Below are positions 28,995-39,114 of a stretch of 64,000 nt of DNA, piece after piece. Source of the DNA: Novosphingobium mathurense (GTDB lineage: Bacteria > Pseudomonadota > Alphaproteobacteria > Sphingomonadales > Sphingomonadaceae); assembly GCF_900168325.1 (NCBI RefSeq), contig NZ_FVZE01000001.1, forward strand, positions 62,001 through 126,000, written 5' to 3'. The first letter of the stretch is position 1. Every line of letters begins with the position of its first letter. The notes under the pieces were generated by a model that did no database searches, was not told the origin of the DNA, and worked only from the letters and a program-made list of their open reading frames with translations. Both the position numbers and the translations under genes were made by a program.

Positions 28995-29831
28995 ATGGCA
29001 CTGAAGAAATACAACCCGACCAGCCCCGCCCGTCGCGGCCTGGTCCTCGTCGACAAGTCGTCGCTGTGGAAGGGCAAGCCTGTCAAGGCTCTGACCGAAG
29101 GCAAGCACAAGACCGGCGGTCGCAACAACAAGGGCCATGTCACCTCGCGCGGCATCGCTGGCGGCCACAAGCAGAAGTACCGCTACATCGACTTCAAGCG
29201 TCGCAAGTGGGACATGGAAGCCACCGTCGAGCGGATCGAGTACGACCCGAACCGCACGGCCTTCATCGCACTGGTGAAGTACACCGACGGCGAGCTCGCC
29301 TACATCCTCGCGCCGCAGCGTCTGGCCATCGGTGACGTCGTCGTCGCCGGCGAAAAGACCGACGTGAAGCCGGGCAACGCGATGCTGCTGTCGCAGATGC
29401 CGGTCGGCACGATCTGCCACAACGTCGAGATGAAGCCGGGCAAGGGTGGCCAGATCGCCCGTTCGGCAGGCACCTACGTCCAGGTCGTCGGTCGTGACCG
29501 CGGCATGGTCATCGTCCGCCTCAACTCGGGCGAGCAGCGCTACCTGCGTGGCGACTGCATGGGCACCGTTGGCGCCGTGTCGAACCCCGACAACGCCAAC
29601 CAGACCCTTGCCAAGGCCGGCCGCAAGCGCTGGCTGGGCCGTCGCCCGCTGACCCGTGGTGTTGCCAAGAACCCGGTCGACCACCCGCACGGCGGTGGTG
29701 AAGGCCGTACCTCGGGCGGCCGTCACCCGGTCACTCCGTGGGGCAAGCCGACCAAGGGCGCCCGCACTCGCAACAACAAGCAGACGGACAAGATGATCAT
29801 CCGTTCGCGCCACGCCAAGAAGAAGAGGTAA
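28995..29831 (+). CDS. rplB: 50S ribosomal protein L2
   Basis: 278 residues, full length. [15 protein letters not shown], the [14 protein letters not shown] stretch and the C-terminal [15 protein letters not shown], whose His is implicated in peptidyl transfer, are intact. Four bases after rplW. Confidence 0.98.
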   Translation: MALKKYNPTSPARRGLVLVDKSSLWKGKPVKALTEGKHKTGGRNNKGHVTSRGIAGGHKQKYRYIDFKRRKWDMEATVERIEYDPNRTAFIALVKYTDGELAYILAPQRLAIGDVVVAGEKTDVKPGNAMLLSQMPVGTICHNVEMKPGKGGQIARSAGTYVQVVGRDRGMVIVRLNSGEQRYLRGDCMGTVGAVSNPDNANQTLAKAGRKRWLGRRPLTRGVAKNPVDHPHGGGEGRTSGGRHPVTPWGKPTKGARTRNNKQTDKMIIRSRHAKKKR

Positions 29832-29837
29832 GACACG

Positions 29838-30116
29838 ATGGCACGTTCCGTCTGGAAAGGCCCCTTCGTCGACCTGTACCTTCTCAAGAAGGCCGAGGTC
29901 GCGCAGGATGCAGGAGCCAAGGCCGGCCCGATCAAGACCTGGTCGCGTCGTTCCACTATCCTTCCGCAGTTCGTTGGTTTGACCTTCCAGGTCTATAACG
30001 GACACAAGTTCATCCCGGTCTCGGTCAACGAGGACATGGTCGGCCACAAGCTCGGTGAATTCGCGCCCACGCGCACGTTCCCCGGCCACGCCGCCGACAA
30101 GAAGGGCAAGCGCTAA
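29838..30116 (+). CDS. rpsS: 30S ribosomal protein S19
   Basis: 92 residues, full length. [19 protein letters not shown] and [13 protein letters not shown] are typical. Binds 16S rRNA in the head with S13. Stop and the rplV start share one base. Confidence 0.98.
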   Translation: MARSVWKGPFVDLYLLKKAEVAQDAGAKAGPIKTWSRRSTILPQFVGLTFQVYNGHKFIPVSVNEDMVGHKLGEFAPTRTFPGHAADKKGKR

Positions 30117-30493
30117 TGAGCAAGCAGGCAGCACCCCGCCGCGTTGGCGAGAAGGAAGCTCTTGCGGTCGGCACCACCATCCGTGGTTCCGCCCAGAAGC
30201 TCAACCTCGTCGCCGGCCTGATCCGCGGCAAGAAGGCCGAGGAAGCCATGAACATCCTCGCTTTCTCGAAGAAGGCGATGGCCGTGGATGCCCGTAAGGT
30301 TCTCGCTTCGGCGATCGCCAATGCGGAAAACAACCACAACCTCGACGTCGACGCTCTCGTCGTTGCCGAGGCGTCGGTCGGCAAGTCGATCACCATGAAG
30401 CGTTTCCACGCTCGTGGTCGCGGCAAGTCCACCCGGATCCTCAAGCCGTTCTCACGCCTGCGGATCGTCGTTCGCGAAGTCGAGGAGGCCTGA
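30116..30493 (+). CDS. rplV: 50S ribosomal protein L22
   Basis: 125 residues, start sharing a base with the rpsS stop (TAATG). The tunnel hairpin [18 protein letters not shown] is intact; changes there give macrolide resistance elsewhere, none is seen. Slightly longer N-terminus than E. coli L22. Confidence 0.98.
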   Translation: MSKQAAPRRVGEKEALAVGTTIRGSAQKLNLVAGLIRGKKAEEAMNILAFSKKAMAVDARKVLASAIANAENNHNLDVDALVVAEASVGKSITMKRFHARGRGKSTRILKPFSRLRIVVREVEEA

Positions 30494-30496
30494 TCC

Positions 30497-31192
30497 ATGG
30501 GTCACAAGAGCAATCCGATCGGTCTGCGTCTGCAGATCAACCGTACCTGGGACAGCCGCTGGTTCGCGGAAGGCCGGGACTACGGCAAGCTGCTTGAGGA
30601 AGACCTCAAGATCCGCAAGTTCATCCTTGAGAGCGTGCCGCAGGCGGCAATCTCGAAGGTGGTGATCGAGCGTCCCGCCAAGCTGTGCCGCGTGTCGATC
30701 TATGCCGCCCGTCCGGGTGTCATCATCGGCAAGAAGGGCGCCGACATCGAGAAGCTGCGCAAGAAGCTCTCGGTCATGACCTCCAGCGAAGTGAAGCTGA
30801 ACATCGTCGAGATCCGCAAGCCGGAAATCGACGCCAAGCTCGTCGCTCAGGGCATTGCCGACCAGCTCGTGCGTCGCGTCGCTTTCCGTCGCGCCATGAA
30901 GCGTGCGATGCAGTCCGCGATGCGTCTGGGCGCCGAAGGCGTCAAGATCATGTGCGGTGGCCGTCTCGGCGGCGCTGAAATCGCCCGTGTCGAGCAGTAT
31001 CGCGAAGGCCGCGTTCCGCTCCACACGCTGCGTGCGAACATCGACTATGCCGAAGCCGAGGCGCTGACCGCCTATGGCATCATCGGCATCAAGGTGTGGG
31101 TCTTCAAGGGCGAGATTCTCGGCCACGACCCGACGGCGCAGGATCGTTTGATGATGGAGGCTCAGACCTCCGGCGTCCGTCCGGCGCGCTGA
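30497..31192 (+). CDS. rpsC: 30S ribosomal protein S3
   Basis: 231 residues, normal length. The KH domain motif [14 protein letters not shown] and the C-terminal [11 protein letters not shown] are conserved. Helps form the mRNA entry channel with S4 and S5. Three bases after rplV. Confidence 0.98.
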   Translation: MGHKSNPIGLRLQINRTWDSRWFAEGRDYGKLLEEDLKIRKFILESVPQAAISKVVIERPAKLCRVSIYAARPGVIIGKKGADIEKLRKKLSVMTSSEVKLNIVEIRKPEIDAKLVAQGIADQLVRRVAFRRAMKRAMQSAMRLGAEGVKIMCGGRLGGAEIARVEQYREGRVPLHTLRANIDYAEAEALTAYGIIGIKVWVFKGEILGHDPTAQDRLMMEAQTSGVRPAR

Positions 31193-31213
31193 GGCTTGAG
31201 GTAGAGAAGCACC

Positions 31214-31651
31214 ATGCTGCAACCGAAGAAAACCAAGTTCCGCAAGGCGTTCAAGGGTAAGATCCATGGCAATGCCAAGGGTGGTACCGACCTGAACTTC
31301 GGCTCGTACGGCCTCAAGGCCCTCGAGCCCGAGCGGATCACCGCACGCCAGATCGAAGCGGCTCGCCGCGCGATCACCCGCCACATCAAGCGCCAGGGCC
31401 GTCTCTGGATCCGCGTCTTCCCGGACGTGCCGGTTTCGAAGAAGCCTGCCGAAGTCCGTCAGGGTAAGGGCAAGGGTTCGGTCGAATACTGGGCAGCCCG
31501 CGTCAAGCCGGGTCGCATCCTGTTCGAACTGGACGGCGTTGCCGGCCCGCTCGCAGCGGAGGCTTTCAGCCGCGCCGCGATGAAGCTGCCGATCAAGACC
31601 AAGGTCGTTGCCCGTCTCGGCGACACCTCGCACTTGGGTGGAGAAGACTGA
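31214..31651 (+). CDS. rplP: 50S ribosomal protein L16
   Basis: 145 residues with [16 protein letters not shown] and [20 protein letters not shown]. Contacts the A-site tRNA. The Arg-rich 80-90 loop is the usual oxygenase target and is present. Stop overlaps the rpmC start by one base. Confidence 0.98.
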   Translation: MLQPKKTKFRKAFKGKIHGNAKGGTDLNFGSYGLKALEPERITARQIEAARRAITRHIKRQGRLWIRVFPDVPVSKKPAEVRQGKGKGSVEYWAARVKPGRILFELDGVAGPLAAEAFSRAAMKLPIKTKVVARLGDTSHLGGED

Positions 31652-31851
31652 TGGCGAACCGCACTGAAGACCTGCGCGCCAAGACCGACGACCAGCTGAC
31701 CTCTGAACTCGTCGACCTCAAGCGTGAACAGTTCAACCTGCGTTTCCAGGCCGCCACGAGCCAGCTCGAGCGCCCGGCACGCATCAAGGAAGTCCGTCGC
31801 GACATCGCCCGCATCAAAACGCTCCAGGCTGAGCGCGCGGCGAAGGCGTAA
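31651..31851 (+). CDS. rpmC: 50S ribosomal protein L29
   Basis: 66 residues. A two-helix coiled coil ([21 protein letters not shown], with [18 protein letters not shown]). Next to L23 at the tunnel exit. Start overlaps rplP by one base. Confidence 0.97.
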   Translation: MANRTEDLRAKTDDQLTSELVDLKREQFNLRFQAATSQLERPARIKEVRRDIARIKTLQAERAAKA

Positions 31852-31863
31852 GGAGGAAACACG

Positions 31864-32151
31864 ATGCCAAAGCGTATTCTGATCGGTACCGTCGTTTCCG
31901 ACAAGACCGACAAGACCGTTACCGTGCTCGTCGAGCGTAAGGTGAAGCACCCGCTGTACGGGAAGATCATCCGCCGTTCGAAGAAGTACCACGCCCACGA
32001 CGAGGACAACGCCTACCGCACCGGTGAGCGCGTCCGCATCGAGGAAACCAAGCCGATCTCCAAGACCAAGTCCTGGAAGGTGCTGGATCGCCTCGCTGCC
32101 AGCAAGGGCACTGCTGTCGAGGCCAACCTCGACGTCGAAGCAGCGAACTAA
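31864..32151 (+). CDS. rpsQ: 30S ribosomal protein S17
   Basis: 95 residues; about ten residues longer than E. coli S17 through a C-terminal tail (after LDRLAASKG). The OB-fold core [19 protein letters not shown] is canonical. AGGAGG lies just upstream. Confidence 0.97.
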   Translation: MPKRILIGTVVSDKTDKTVTVLVERKVKHPLYGKIIRRSKKYHAHDEDNAYRTGERVRIEETKPISKTKSWKVLDRLAASKGTAVEANLDVEAAN

Positions 32152-32211
32152 GACGTTTTTTTGGAACTGCCGGACTGGTTCCGGCAAGCCAGTTGAGAAG
32201 GAACCGGATCG

Positions 32212-32580
32212 ATGATCCAGATGCAATCCAATCTCGACGTCGCGGACAACAGCGGCGCAAAGCGCGTCCAGTGCATCAAGGTACTGGGCGGGTCCAAGCG
32301 TCGTTTCGCAGGCGTCGGCGACATCATCGTGGTGTCGGTGAAGGAGGCGCAGCCCCGCGCTCGCGTCAAGAAGGGCGACGTTCACCGTGCGGTGATCGTG
32401 CGCACCAAGAAGGACGTGCGCCGCGCTGACGGCAGCGTTATCCGCTTCGACAGCAACGCGGCTGTCCTCGTCAACAAGAACGAGGAGCCGATCGGCACCC
32501 GTATCTTCGGCCCCGTCGTGCGTGAACTGCGCGGCCGCGGCTTCATGAAGATCATCTCGCTCGCTCCGGAGGTGCTGTAA
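32212..32580 (+). CDS. rplN: 50S ribosomal protein L14
   Basis: 122 residues, [19 protein letters not shown] at the start. Forms the inter-subunit bridge with 16S rRNA and the RsfS-binding site. A 60-base gap before it contains a T-run and a perfect 7-bp hairpin (32168-32186), a possible partial terminator or processing site inside the cluster. Confidence 0.98.
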   Translation: MIQMQSNLDVADNSGAKRVQCIKVLGGSKRRFAGVGDIIVVSVKEAQPRARVKKGDVHRAVIVRTKKDVRRADGSVIRFDSNAAVLVNKNEEPIGTRIFGPVVRELRGRGFMKIISLAPEVL

Positions 32581-32897
32581 TGGCTGCCGCGAAGATCAAG
32601 AAGGGTGACAGCGTCGTCGTCCTGTCCGGCAAGGACAAGGGCCGCACCGGCACCGTGCTTCAGGTTCTCCCGAAGGACGGCAAGGTCGTGGTCGAAGGCG
32701 TCAACGTCGCCACCAAGCACCGCAAGCCGACGCAGGTGAACCCGCAGGGTGGCATCGAGCGCACGCCGGCTCCGATGGCGATCAGCAAGGTCGCGGTTGC
32801 CGACAAGGACGGCAAGCCGACCCGCGTTCGCTTCGAAACCAAGGACGGCAAGAAGGTCCGTGTGGCCGTGAAGTCCGGGGAGATCATCGATGGCTGA
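32580..32897 (+). CDS. rplX: 50S ribosomal protein L24
   Basis: 105 residues with the KOW motif [19 protein letters not shown]. Assembly initiator at the tunnel rim. Start and stop both overlap their neighbours (1 and 8 bases). Confidence 0.98.
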   Translation: MAAAKIKKGDSVVVLSGKDKGRTGTVLQVLPKDGKVVVEGVNVATKHRKPTQVNPQGGIERTPAPMAISKVAVADKDGKPTRVRFETKDGKKVRVAVKSGEIIDG

Positions 32898-33471
32898 GAA
32901 GTACACTCCGCGCATGCGTTCGCGCTACGACGACGAGATCGTCAAGGCGATGACCGAGAAGTTCGGTTACAAGAACGCGATGGAAGTGCCCAAGATCGAA
33001 AAGATCACGCTCAACATGGGCGTGGGCGAAGCGAGCCAGGACAAGAAGAAAGTCCAGACGGCCGCTGCCGAGATGGAGGCGATCGCCGGCCAGAAGCCCG
33101 TGATCACCAAGGCTCGCAAGTCGATCGCGCAGTTCAAGCTGCGTGAAGGCATGCCGATCGGTTGCAAGGTTACCCTGCGCCGCGAACGCATGTACGAGTT
33201 CCTCGATCGTCTGATCACCATCGCGATGCCCCGCATCCGTGACTTCCGTGGCCTCAACCCGAAGTCGTTCGACGGCCGTGGCAACTACGCGATGGGTCTC
33301 AAGGAGCAGATCATCTTCCCGGAGATCAGCTACGACAAGATCGAGAAGGTGCGTGGCATGGACATCATCGTCACCACCACCGCCAAGACCGACGACGAAG
33401 CGCGCGAGCTGCTCCGTCTGTTTGGTTTCCCGTTCCCGGCAGAAGCCGAGGAACAGAAGGAGGCGGCGTGA
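32890..33471 (+). CDS. rplE: 50S ribosomal protein L5
   Basis: 193 residues, about 14 longer than E. coli through terminal tails ([16 protein letters not shown] start, [10 protein letters not shown] end). [13 protein letters not shown] and [15 protein letters not shown] are conserved. Binds 5S rRNA with L18 and L25. Starts inside the rplX end. Confidence 0.98.
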   Translation: MAEKYTPRMRSRYDDEIVKAMTEKFGYKNAMEVPKIEKITLNMGVGEASQDKKKVQTAAAEMEAIAGQKPVITKARKSIAQFKLREGMPIGCKVTLRRERMYEFLDRLITIAMPRIRDFRGLNPKSFDGRGNYAMGLKEQIIFPEISYDKIEKVRGMDIIVTTTAKTDDEARELLRLFGFPFPAEAEEQKEAA

Positions 33472-33500
33472 GCCGCCGCTGAGGAAGAGAGCTTAAGTCC

Positions 33501-33806
33501 ATGGCGAAACTGAGTTCCGTGAACAAGAACGAGCGTCGCAAGAAGCTCGTGAAGAAGTACGCAGGCAAGTACGCGCGCCTCAAGGCGATCGCTGACGATG
33601 AAGCGCTCGATGAAACCGAGCGCCTCATCGCCCGCCTGAAGCTGGCCGAGATCCCGCGCAACGGCAACCCGACCCGGGTTCGCAACCGTTGCGCCACGAC
33701 CGGTCGTCCGCGCGGTTACTACCGCAAGTTCGGCCTTTGCCGCATCGAGCTGCGTGATCTTGCCAACAAGGGCATGATCCCCGGTGTGACGAAGTCGAGC
33801 TGGTAA
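33501..33806 (+). CDS. rpsN: 30S ribosomal protein S14 (zinc-free type)
   Basis: 101 residues, the long zinc-independent form: the CxxC-x-CxxC cluster is absent and only two Cys occur ([20 protein letters not shown]). Head protein. 29 bases after rplE. Confidence 0.97.
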   Translation: MAKLSSVNKNERRKKLVKKYAGKYARLKAIADDEALDETERLIARLKLAEIPRNGNPTRVRNRCATTGRPRGYYRKFGLCRIELRDLANKGMIPGVTKSSW

Positions 33807-33820
33807 GGGGCATATAGAAA

Positions 33821-34216
33821 ATGGCTATGACCGATCCCCTGGGTGATATGCTCACCCGCATCCGCAACGGCCAGCGCGCAAAGAAGGACTCCGTCCTGTC
33901 GCCGGCCTCGAAGCTTCGTGCACGTGTGCTCGAAGTGCTCCAGCGCGAAGGCTACATCCGTGGCTACAGCGAAGATGCCACCGGCGCTCACCCGCAGCTG
34001 CGCATCGAACTGAAGTACTTTGAAGGCGAGCCCGCCATCAAGCACGTTCAACGCGTTTCCAAGCCTGGTCGCCGCGTCTATTCGGGTTCCAAGGAACTCC
34101 CGATCGTACGCAACGGCCTTGGCATCACCATCGTCTCGACGCCCAAGGGCGTGCTTTCCGACGCGGAAGCCCGTTCGCAGAACGTCGGCGGCGAAGTGCT
34201 GGCGGAGGTGTTCTGA
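33821..34216 (+). CDS. rpsH: 30S ribosomal protein S8
   Basis: 131 residues; [18 protein letters not shown] and [21 protein letters not shown] are canonical. In E. coli S8 represses the spc operon from a site near rplE; an equivalent was not identified. Stop overlaps rplF by one base. Confidence 0.98.
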   Translation: MAMTDPLGDMLTRIRNGQRAKKDSVLSPASKLRARVLEVLQREGYIRGYSEDATGAHPQLRIELKYFEGEPAIKHVQRVSKPGRRVYSGSKELPIVRNGLGITIVSTPKGVLSDAEARSQNVGGEVLAEVF

Positions 34217-34749
34217 TGAGCCGCATCGGTAAGAAGGCGGTTGCGATCCCCGGCGGTGTCACCGCCGCGATCGACAACGGCATCCTCTCGGTCAAGGGTC
34301 CCAAGGGTACCCTGACCATGGGTCTTTCTGACCAGGTGACCTACACGGTTGAAGACGGCACCATCGCGGTGAAGCCGATCAACCAGTCGAAGCAGGCCCG
34401 CAGCCACTGGGGCATGCAGCGCACGCTCGTCGCCAACCTGATCGAAGGCGTGACCGAAGGTTTCTCCAAGGTCCTCGAGATCAAGGGCGTCGGTTACCGC
34501 GCGCAGGCCCAGGGCGCGAAGCTCAAGCTTCAGCTCGGCTTCTCGCACGACGTTGACATCGACGTGCCCGAAGGCATCGAGATCAAGACCCCGGACAACA
34601 CCACGGTCGAAATCTCCGGTATTGACAAGCAGAAGGTCGGCCAGGTTGCTGCCGAAATTCGTCGCTGGCGCAAGCCCGAACCCTACAAGGGCAAGGGCAT
34701 CAAGTACCGCGGCGAGTTCATCTTCCGCAAGGAAGGGAAGAAGAAGTAA
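34216..34749 (+). CDS. rplF: 50S ribosomal protein L6
   Basis: 177 residues, full length with two L6 repeats and the C-terminal [13 protein letters not shown]. Near the factor-binding site. Overlaps both neighbours by one base. Confidence 0.98.
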   Translation: MSRIGKKAVAIPGGVTAAIDNGILSVKGPKGTLTMGLSDQVTYTVEDGTIAVKPINQSKQARSHWGMQRTLVANLIEGVTEGFSKVLEIKGVGYRAQAQGAKLKLQLGFSHDVDIDVPEGIEIKTPDNTTVEISGIDKQKVGQVAAEIRRWRKPEPYKGKGIKYRGEFIFRKEGKKK

Positions 34750-35087
34750 TGGCAAAGCTTTCCCTCTTCGAACGCCGTCGTCGGCGTGTTCGTACCGCTC
34801 TGCGTGCCCGTGGCGGCGATCGTCCGCGTCTTTCGGTTCACCGCACCGGCCGTCACATCTATGCGCAGATCATCGATGATGCGCAGGGTCGCACCGTGGC
34901 TGCTGCCAACACCCTTGGCGGCAAGGGCACCGACGTTGATGCGGCTACCCGCGTCGGCAAGGAGCTCGCCGAGGCCGCCAAGAAGGCGGGCGTGACCGCT
35001 GTTGTCTTCGACCGTGGCGGTTTCCTGTTCCATGGCCGCGTCAAGGCGCTGGCCGAAGCCGCCCGTGAAGGCGGGCTGGAGTTCTGA
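34749..35087 (+). CDS. rplR: 50S ribosomal protein L18
   Basis: 112 residues. [19 protein letters not shown] and [24 protein letters not shown] are canonical. Binds 5S rRNA. Two bases before rpsE. Confidence 0.98.
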   Translation: MAKLSLFERRRRRVRTALRARGGDRPRLSVHRTGRHIYAQIIDDAQGRTVAAANTLGGKGTDVDAATRVGKELAEAAKKAGVTAVVFDRGGFLFHGRVKALAEAAREGGLEF

Positions 35088-35089
35088 TC

Positions 35090-35806
35090 ATGGCTGACGA
35101 AAACACCAACCCCGAACAGCCGATCGCGGCTGAGCACCCGCAGGGCGGTGAGCCGCAGGAGGCCCGCGAGGGTCGCGGTCGTGGCGGCCGTGGTCGCGGT
35201 GAACGTGGCGAGCGTGGCGGCCGTGGCCGTCGCGACGACCGTCGCGGCAATCGCAACGAGGAAGATGGCGGTGAGGAGCTGATCGAAAAGCTCGTCCACA
35301 TCAACCGCGTTTCGAAGACCGTGAAGGGCGGCAAGCGCTTCGGTTTCGCAGCTCTCGTCGTCGTTGGCGACGGCAAGGGCCGCGTCGGCTTCGGCCACGC
35401 CAAGGCGCGCGAAGTTCCCGAGGCGATCACCAAGGCCACTGCTTCTGCCAAGAAGAAGATGGTCCGCGTGCCGCTCAAGGAAGGCCGCACCCTGCACCAC
35501 GACGGCAAGGGCCGTTTCGGTGCCGGCAAGGTCAACGTGCGTACCGCCCCGGCCGGTACCGGCATCATCGCCGGCGGTCCGATGCGTGCCGTGTTCGAGA
35601 GCCTGGGCATTTCCGACGTCGTGACCAAGTCGGTCGGTACGTCGAACCCGTACAACATGATCCGCGCCACCTTCGACGCGCTGACCAACCAGACTTCGCC
35701 GAAGTCGGTTGCCCAGCGTCGTGGCAAGAAGGTTGCAGACCTTCTCGGTCGTGGCGGTGCCAGCGAGGTAGAGGCCGAGGCCGCTGCCGAAGCCATCGTG
35801 GAGTAA
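35090..35806 (+). CDS. rpsE: 30S ribosomal protein S5 with Arg/Gly-rich N-terminal extension
   Basis: 238 residues against 167 in E. coli. The conserved domain starts near residue 63 ([20 protein letters not shown]) and includes [17 protein letters not shown]. The first 62 residues are acidic (about 1-26), then dense in Arg and Gly ([20 protein letters not shown]) and Asp/Glu. A C-terminal acidic tail ([14 protein letters not shown]) also occurs. The start is fixed by the 2-base gap from rplR. The RG-rich region looks like an RNA-binding disordered extension. Confidence 0.97.
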   Translation: MADENTNPEQPIAAEHPQGGEPQEAREGRGRGGRGRGERGERGGRGRRDDRRGNRNEEDGGEELIEKLVHINRVSKTVKGGKRFGFAALVVVGDGKGRVGFGHAKAREVPEAITKATASAKKKMVRVPLKEGRTLHHDGKGRFGAGKVNVRTAPAGTGIIAGGPMRAVFESLGISDVVTKSVGTSNPYNMIRATFDALTNQTSPKSVAQRRGKKVADLLGRGGASEVEAEAAAEAIVE

Positions 35807-35812
35807 TCAACC

Positions 35813-35989
35813 ATGGCCAAGATCAAGATCAAGCAGATCGGTTCGCCGATCCGTCGCCCCGAGAGCCAGAAGAAGATCCTCATCGGTCTTGGCCTCGGCA
35901 AGATGCACAGGGTCGTCGAAGTCGAGGACACCGCCGAAGTGCGCGGTGCGATCGCCAAGCTGCCGCACATGGTGGCCGTGGTCGACTGA
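35813..35989 (+). CDS. rpmD: 50S ribosomal protein L30
   Basis: 58 residues, read directly from the sequence: [16 protein letters not shown] at the start and LPHMVAVVD at the end, the normal length. ATG 35813 is 6 bases after the rpsE stop, and the tga is at 35987-35989. L30 is a loop-stabilising surface protein. It ends this block: a terminator follows at 36035 and rplO comes only after two unrelated genes. Confidence 0.95.
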   Translation: MAKIKIKQIGSPIRRPESQKKILIGLGLGKMHRVVEVEDTAEVRGAIAKLPHMVAVVD

Positions 35990-36034
35990 CCTGCTCGAAG
36001 AACGCCCTTAGGGGAACACTTCGAGAGACATTCG

Positions 36035-36068
36035 AAAAGGGCTCCGGCGGCAACGTCGGGGCCTTTTT
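36035..36068 (+). terminator. Terminator after rpmD
   Basis: A stem of about 13 bp with one bulge and a few G-T pairs (AAAAGG...CCTTTT outer arms, loop near 36049-36054) followed by TTTTT. It explains why the downstream membrane genes need their own promoters. A TAGGGG (36009-36014) with CTGACC 17 bases upstream lies just before it and may be chance. Confidence 0.65.
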
Positions 36069-36197
36069 CTATGGCTGATGGTGAAGCATGGCGGAACGGT
36101 CTTTGATTGTGCAGGCTGGCCGGTTAGGACTGCGCCTTGGGTTTGCCCCCGTCCGTCGGGGGGCAGCGGGCGCTGAGGGCAGGGGGCAATTGCCGAG

Positions 36198-37658
36198 ATG
36201 AAGCAAGCACGGTTCCCGGCGTGGTACGGGATCATCCTCCTGCTCGTTGCCCTGGCCTTGCGGGCCAGCACCTTCGGTGATCCCAACGTCCACGTCGACG
36301 AGACCTTCTACCAGACCGTCGGCATCGCCATGCACGAACAGCATGCGGTGCCTTACGTCGACGTCTGGGACCGCAAGCCCTGGGGTCTGTTCTTCCTCTA
36401 TTACCTGATCGCCTTCATGTCCTATGCTCCGCTGGCCTACCAGTTGGTGGCAACGGTGTTCGCCGCGGCGACCGCCTGGGTGATCGGTGCAATCGCCAGC
36501 TTCTGGAACAGGGCGCAGGGCGGCCTGCTGGCCGGTATCGTCTATCTGCTGTGGCTTGAGCAGGAACAGGGCTTCGGCGGCCAGTCCCCGATCTTCTACA
36601 ATCTCTTCGTGGCAATTGCCGCGCTGCTGGTGCTGCAGGGTCTGCCCGACCTGCGGGAAGGAAAGCCGGGTTGGCGCCCCTATGCGGCGATGCTGCTGGG
36701 CGGTTGTGCGATTACCGTCAAGCAGACCAGCTTCTTCGAGAGTGCCTTCCTGGGCCTCTACTGTGCCTATACCCTCTGGCAGGCGCCCCTGTCGCGTTGG
36801 CGGGTCTGCACCGTCATCGCTTCGTGGGCACTTCTGGGCGCAGCGCCGATGCTGGCGATTTCCGCGTGGTACTGGCTGGAGGGTTACTGGGCGATCTACT
36901 GGCACGCGATGGTGACGTCGAACCTCGCCAAGCCGAAAGTCTGGTTATCGTCCGGAATCCGCACGATCCTCATGTTCATCAGGCTTGCGCCATTCCTCGT
37001 CATGGGGGTGCTCGGAATTCCCAAGATGGTTTCGCAGCAGCGCCGGTTCATGGGGTTCTGGTTGCTGGCGGCGAGCCTGGGGCTGCTTTCCGTGCCCAAT
37101 TTCTACGTCCATTATGCGCTGCCGATCCTCGTACCGCTGACCATCGTGAGCGCGGGCCTGCTGCAGGGACGCATTGCCGGGCCGATCGCGATGGTGGTGC
37201 TCGCGTTCCTCGCCTTTCGCGAGACGTCGGTGCTGGACTTCGAACACGCCCGGCGCTCGCGCGCGGCGATGACCGAACTGGTCGAAGCGGTTCGCAGGCA
37301 TGACGATGGCGGGCCGCTGTTCGTCTATGACGGCCCGTTCCAGCTCTATCACCTGACCGGGCATCGCTTCGTATCGCCGCTGGTCTTCCCCCATCATCTT
37401 GCGCAAACGATAGAGAAGGACGTCAGTCACCTGTCGACTGCAGGCGAGGTGCGACGGGTTCTGGCCGAGCGTCCCAGCACCGTCGTGCTCGCGCCCCAGC
37501 CGCGGCAGGACCCGGTCAACTGGGAGACTCTGCGGCCGGTTCGCGCCTATATCCACGCCAACTGCCGGCTTGTCGCCCGAGTGGAGACGCCCGAGTGGCT
37601 TCTTTCCAGCAAGATGGATGTCTGGGCCGACTGCAACCGGCATGGCGGGGCGAAATAG
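36198..37658 (+). CDS. Membrane glycosyltransferase-like protein (GT-C fold, ArnT/PMT-like)
   Basis: 486 residues with about ten or more hydrophobic helices. The first periplasmic loop carries GDPNVHVDETFYQTV (27-41), whose Asp-Glu pair is the acidic catalytic motif of GT-C transferases, and DRKPWGLFFLYY is a family-like following helix. A soluble C-terminal part (about 370-486) would be periplasmic. Such proteins move sugars from polyprenyl-phosphate donors. The substrate is unknown. It lies in the gap between rpmD and rplO, with its own transcription likely. Confidence 0.75.
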   Translation: MKQARFPAWYGIILLLVALALRASTFGDPNVHVDETFYQTVGIAMHEQHAVPYVDVWDRKPWGLFFLYYLIAFMSYAPLAYQLVATVFAAATAWVIGAIASFWNRAQGGLLAGIVYLLWLEQEQGFGGQSPIFYNLFVAIAALLVLQGLPDLREGKPGWRPYAAMLLGGCAITVKQTSFFESAFLGLYCAYTLWQAPLSRWRVCTVIASWALLGAAPMLAISAWYWLEGYWAIYWHAMVTSNLAKPKVWLSSGIRTILMFIRLAPFLVMGVLGIPKMVSQQRRFMGFWLLAASLGLLSVPNFYVHYALPILVPLTIVSAGLLQGRIAGPIAMVVLAFLAFRETSVLDFEHARRSRAAMTELVEAVRRHDDGGPLFVYDGPFQLYHLTGHRFVSPLVFPHHLAQTIEKDVSHLSTAGEVRRVLAERPSTVVLAPQPRQDPVNWETLRPVRAYIHANCRLVARVETPEWLLSSKMDVWADCNRHGGAK

Positions 37659-37714
37659 CGCCCGTTCGCGCCGGGCCGCCGCTCGTGACATCTTCCTCTG
37701 TCCGCGCGCTGTGC

Positions 37715-37720
37715 TAAGGG
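37715..37720 (+). promoter_or_regulatory. Possible -10 element before the lipoprotein gene
   Basis: GTGCTAAGGGC, the same G-rich -10 form as the r-protein promoters, 53 bases before the TTG start. At 17 bases upstream there is only CTTCCT, so the -35 is poor. Confidence 0.3.
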
Positions 37721-37773
37721 CGCACGCAGGCCCCGGGCGCCGCGCCGGGCCGGATCTCCAGACGAGGATTACC

Positions 37774-38997
37774 TTGGCCAGTCGTACTCTTGCCGTTTCG
37801 CTTCTTTGCCTGACGTTGCTGGGCACGGCGGCCTGCGATCCGCGCCCTGTCAGCGAAGAGAACCAGGACGTCAACGCGCTGGAAGAGATCGGCAGCGAGA
37901 GCGCCTGCATCGACGAACTGTCCGATCCCGAGCTGCTGCGCTCGCAGCGCAGGGTGGACGATGCCCTGCGCAAGGCGCTGCTGGAGGGCAAGGCGCTCGA
38001 TCCGGCGGCACAGGCAGCCGAGGCGCTGGAGCGCGGTGATTTTCGCCTGGCCGGGGCCCTGACGGCGAAAGGCGTGTCGACCTCGGTCTATGGGGCGCAG
38101 TGCCGGATCATGGGCGGGTTGAGCGCCCGGGCGATCCGCGCCGTGTCCTTCCTCGACCCGGTGCCGGCCGAGAAGCCCGGGCCGGATTATCTGATGCGGG
38201 CCGAGACCTTTGCGCGGGCCTACAACGCGGCAATCCTGTCCGATGAGCGCTATCCCTATGGCGACATCTGCCGGAAGTTCGACGGCAAGGTCGCGTTCGG
38301 CGAGGACGGCACCCTGCAGGTGCAGGACGCGAGGCCTTCCGATCATGCTTTCGGCTTTGCCGATCTCGGTTCGGTCCGTTCCGCGCCGACTCTGGCCGAG
38401 CTGGCGCGGCGCGGCTCGGTCAGCCGACTCGACGGCTTGCTGCGGTCCGGTCAGTATGACGTGAACACGCCCGACCTGTTCGGGATGACGCCATTGGCCT
38501 GGGCGATCGCCTATCGTCGCCGCGGCGCATCGGACCTGCTGCTGCGCGCCGAGTCGAGCCCGGGGGGCTCTCGCTGTCAGACGATCTACGACCGTCGCTC
38601 GCCGATGCAGGTGGCACGCGTGCAGCAATGGGTCGGCATGCTGCGACGCATGCAGCCGCTGGTCACCGAGGATGACTTCAACGCGCTGCAGGAACTGCCG
38701 CGTCTCTCAGATGGCGACATCGACCGGTTCAATCACGGGCTCACGCAGCTCAACGACAGCTTCGCCGCGCAGTTCAGCAAGAACCGGTATCTGACCAAGC
38801 ACCGGATCTATTTCACCGTGAACAGCGAAGGCGAATCGACCGGCTGCCGCATCGAGCCTGCGACGACCTATACCGACTATGACGAGAAGATCTGCGCGCT
38901 GGGCCTCGATGTCCTGCACTGGAAGCCGGCCCGTGGCGTCTTCGGCAACGTGATCGACGGAGAGGCATCGCTGATCGTCGGGGTTCGTTCGAAGTAG
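37774..38997 (+). CDS. Lipoprotein with an ankyrin repeat and a TonB-C-like domain
   Basis: 407 residues from TTG 37774, chosen because GAGG lies 7 bases upstream and it exposes a lipoprotein signal (LASRTLAVSLLCLTLLGTAAC) with lipobox before Cys. Ankyrin-like sequence TLAELARRGSVSRLDGLLRSG and DLFGMTPLAWAIAYRRRG lies near 207-255. The last 70 residues (RIYFTVNSEGESTGCRIEP ... LHWKPARG) look like the TonB C-terminal fold. Eight cysteines. It is probably periplasmic and membrane tethered. Function unknown; located just before rplO. Confidence 0.65.
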   Translation: MASRTLAVSLLCLTLLGTAACDPRPVSEENQDVNALEEIGSESACIDELSDPELLRSQRRVDDALRKALLEGKALDPAAQAAEALERGDFRLAGALTAKGVSTSVYGAQCRIMGGLSARAIRAVSFLDPVPAEKPGPDYLMRAETFARAYNAAILSDERYPYGDICRKFDGKVAFGEDGTLQVQDARPSDHAFGFADLGSVRSAPTLAELARRGSVSRLDGLLRSGQYDVNTPDLFGMTPLAWAIAYRRRGASDLLLRAESSPGGSRCQTIYDRRSPMQVARVQQWVGMLRRMQPLVTEDDFNALQELPRLSDGDIDRFNHGLTQLNDSFAAQFSKNRYLTKHRIYFTVNSEGESTGCRIEPATTYTDYDEKICALGLDVLHWKPARGVFGNVIDGEASLIVGVRSK

Positions 38998-39038
38998 GCG
39001 TCGGACGAGGCGTCGCACGAGGCGGGGGCGAAAGGGGG

Positions 39039-39067
39039 GTGACATTCCCCGCCCGATCCCCTAAGGG
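39039..39067 (+). promoter_or_regulatory. rplO promoter
   Basis: GTGACA (39039-39044) and TAAGGG (39062-39067), 17-base spacer, 48 bases before the rplO ATG. Confidence 0.55.
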
Positions 39068-39114
39068 GCCGCCTTCCCATCAAGCGCGACCTAAAGCGAA
39101 AGCGAGTGCAGACT

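Noticed and set aside
36009..36014. Promoter directly before the rpmD terminator
   Set aside because: CTGACC and TAGGGG fit the 17-bp model, but the terminator follows within about 20 bases, so a productive promoter is unlikely.
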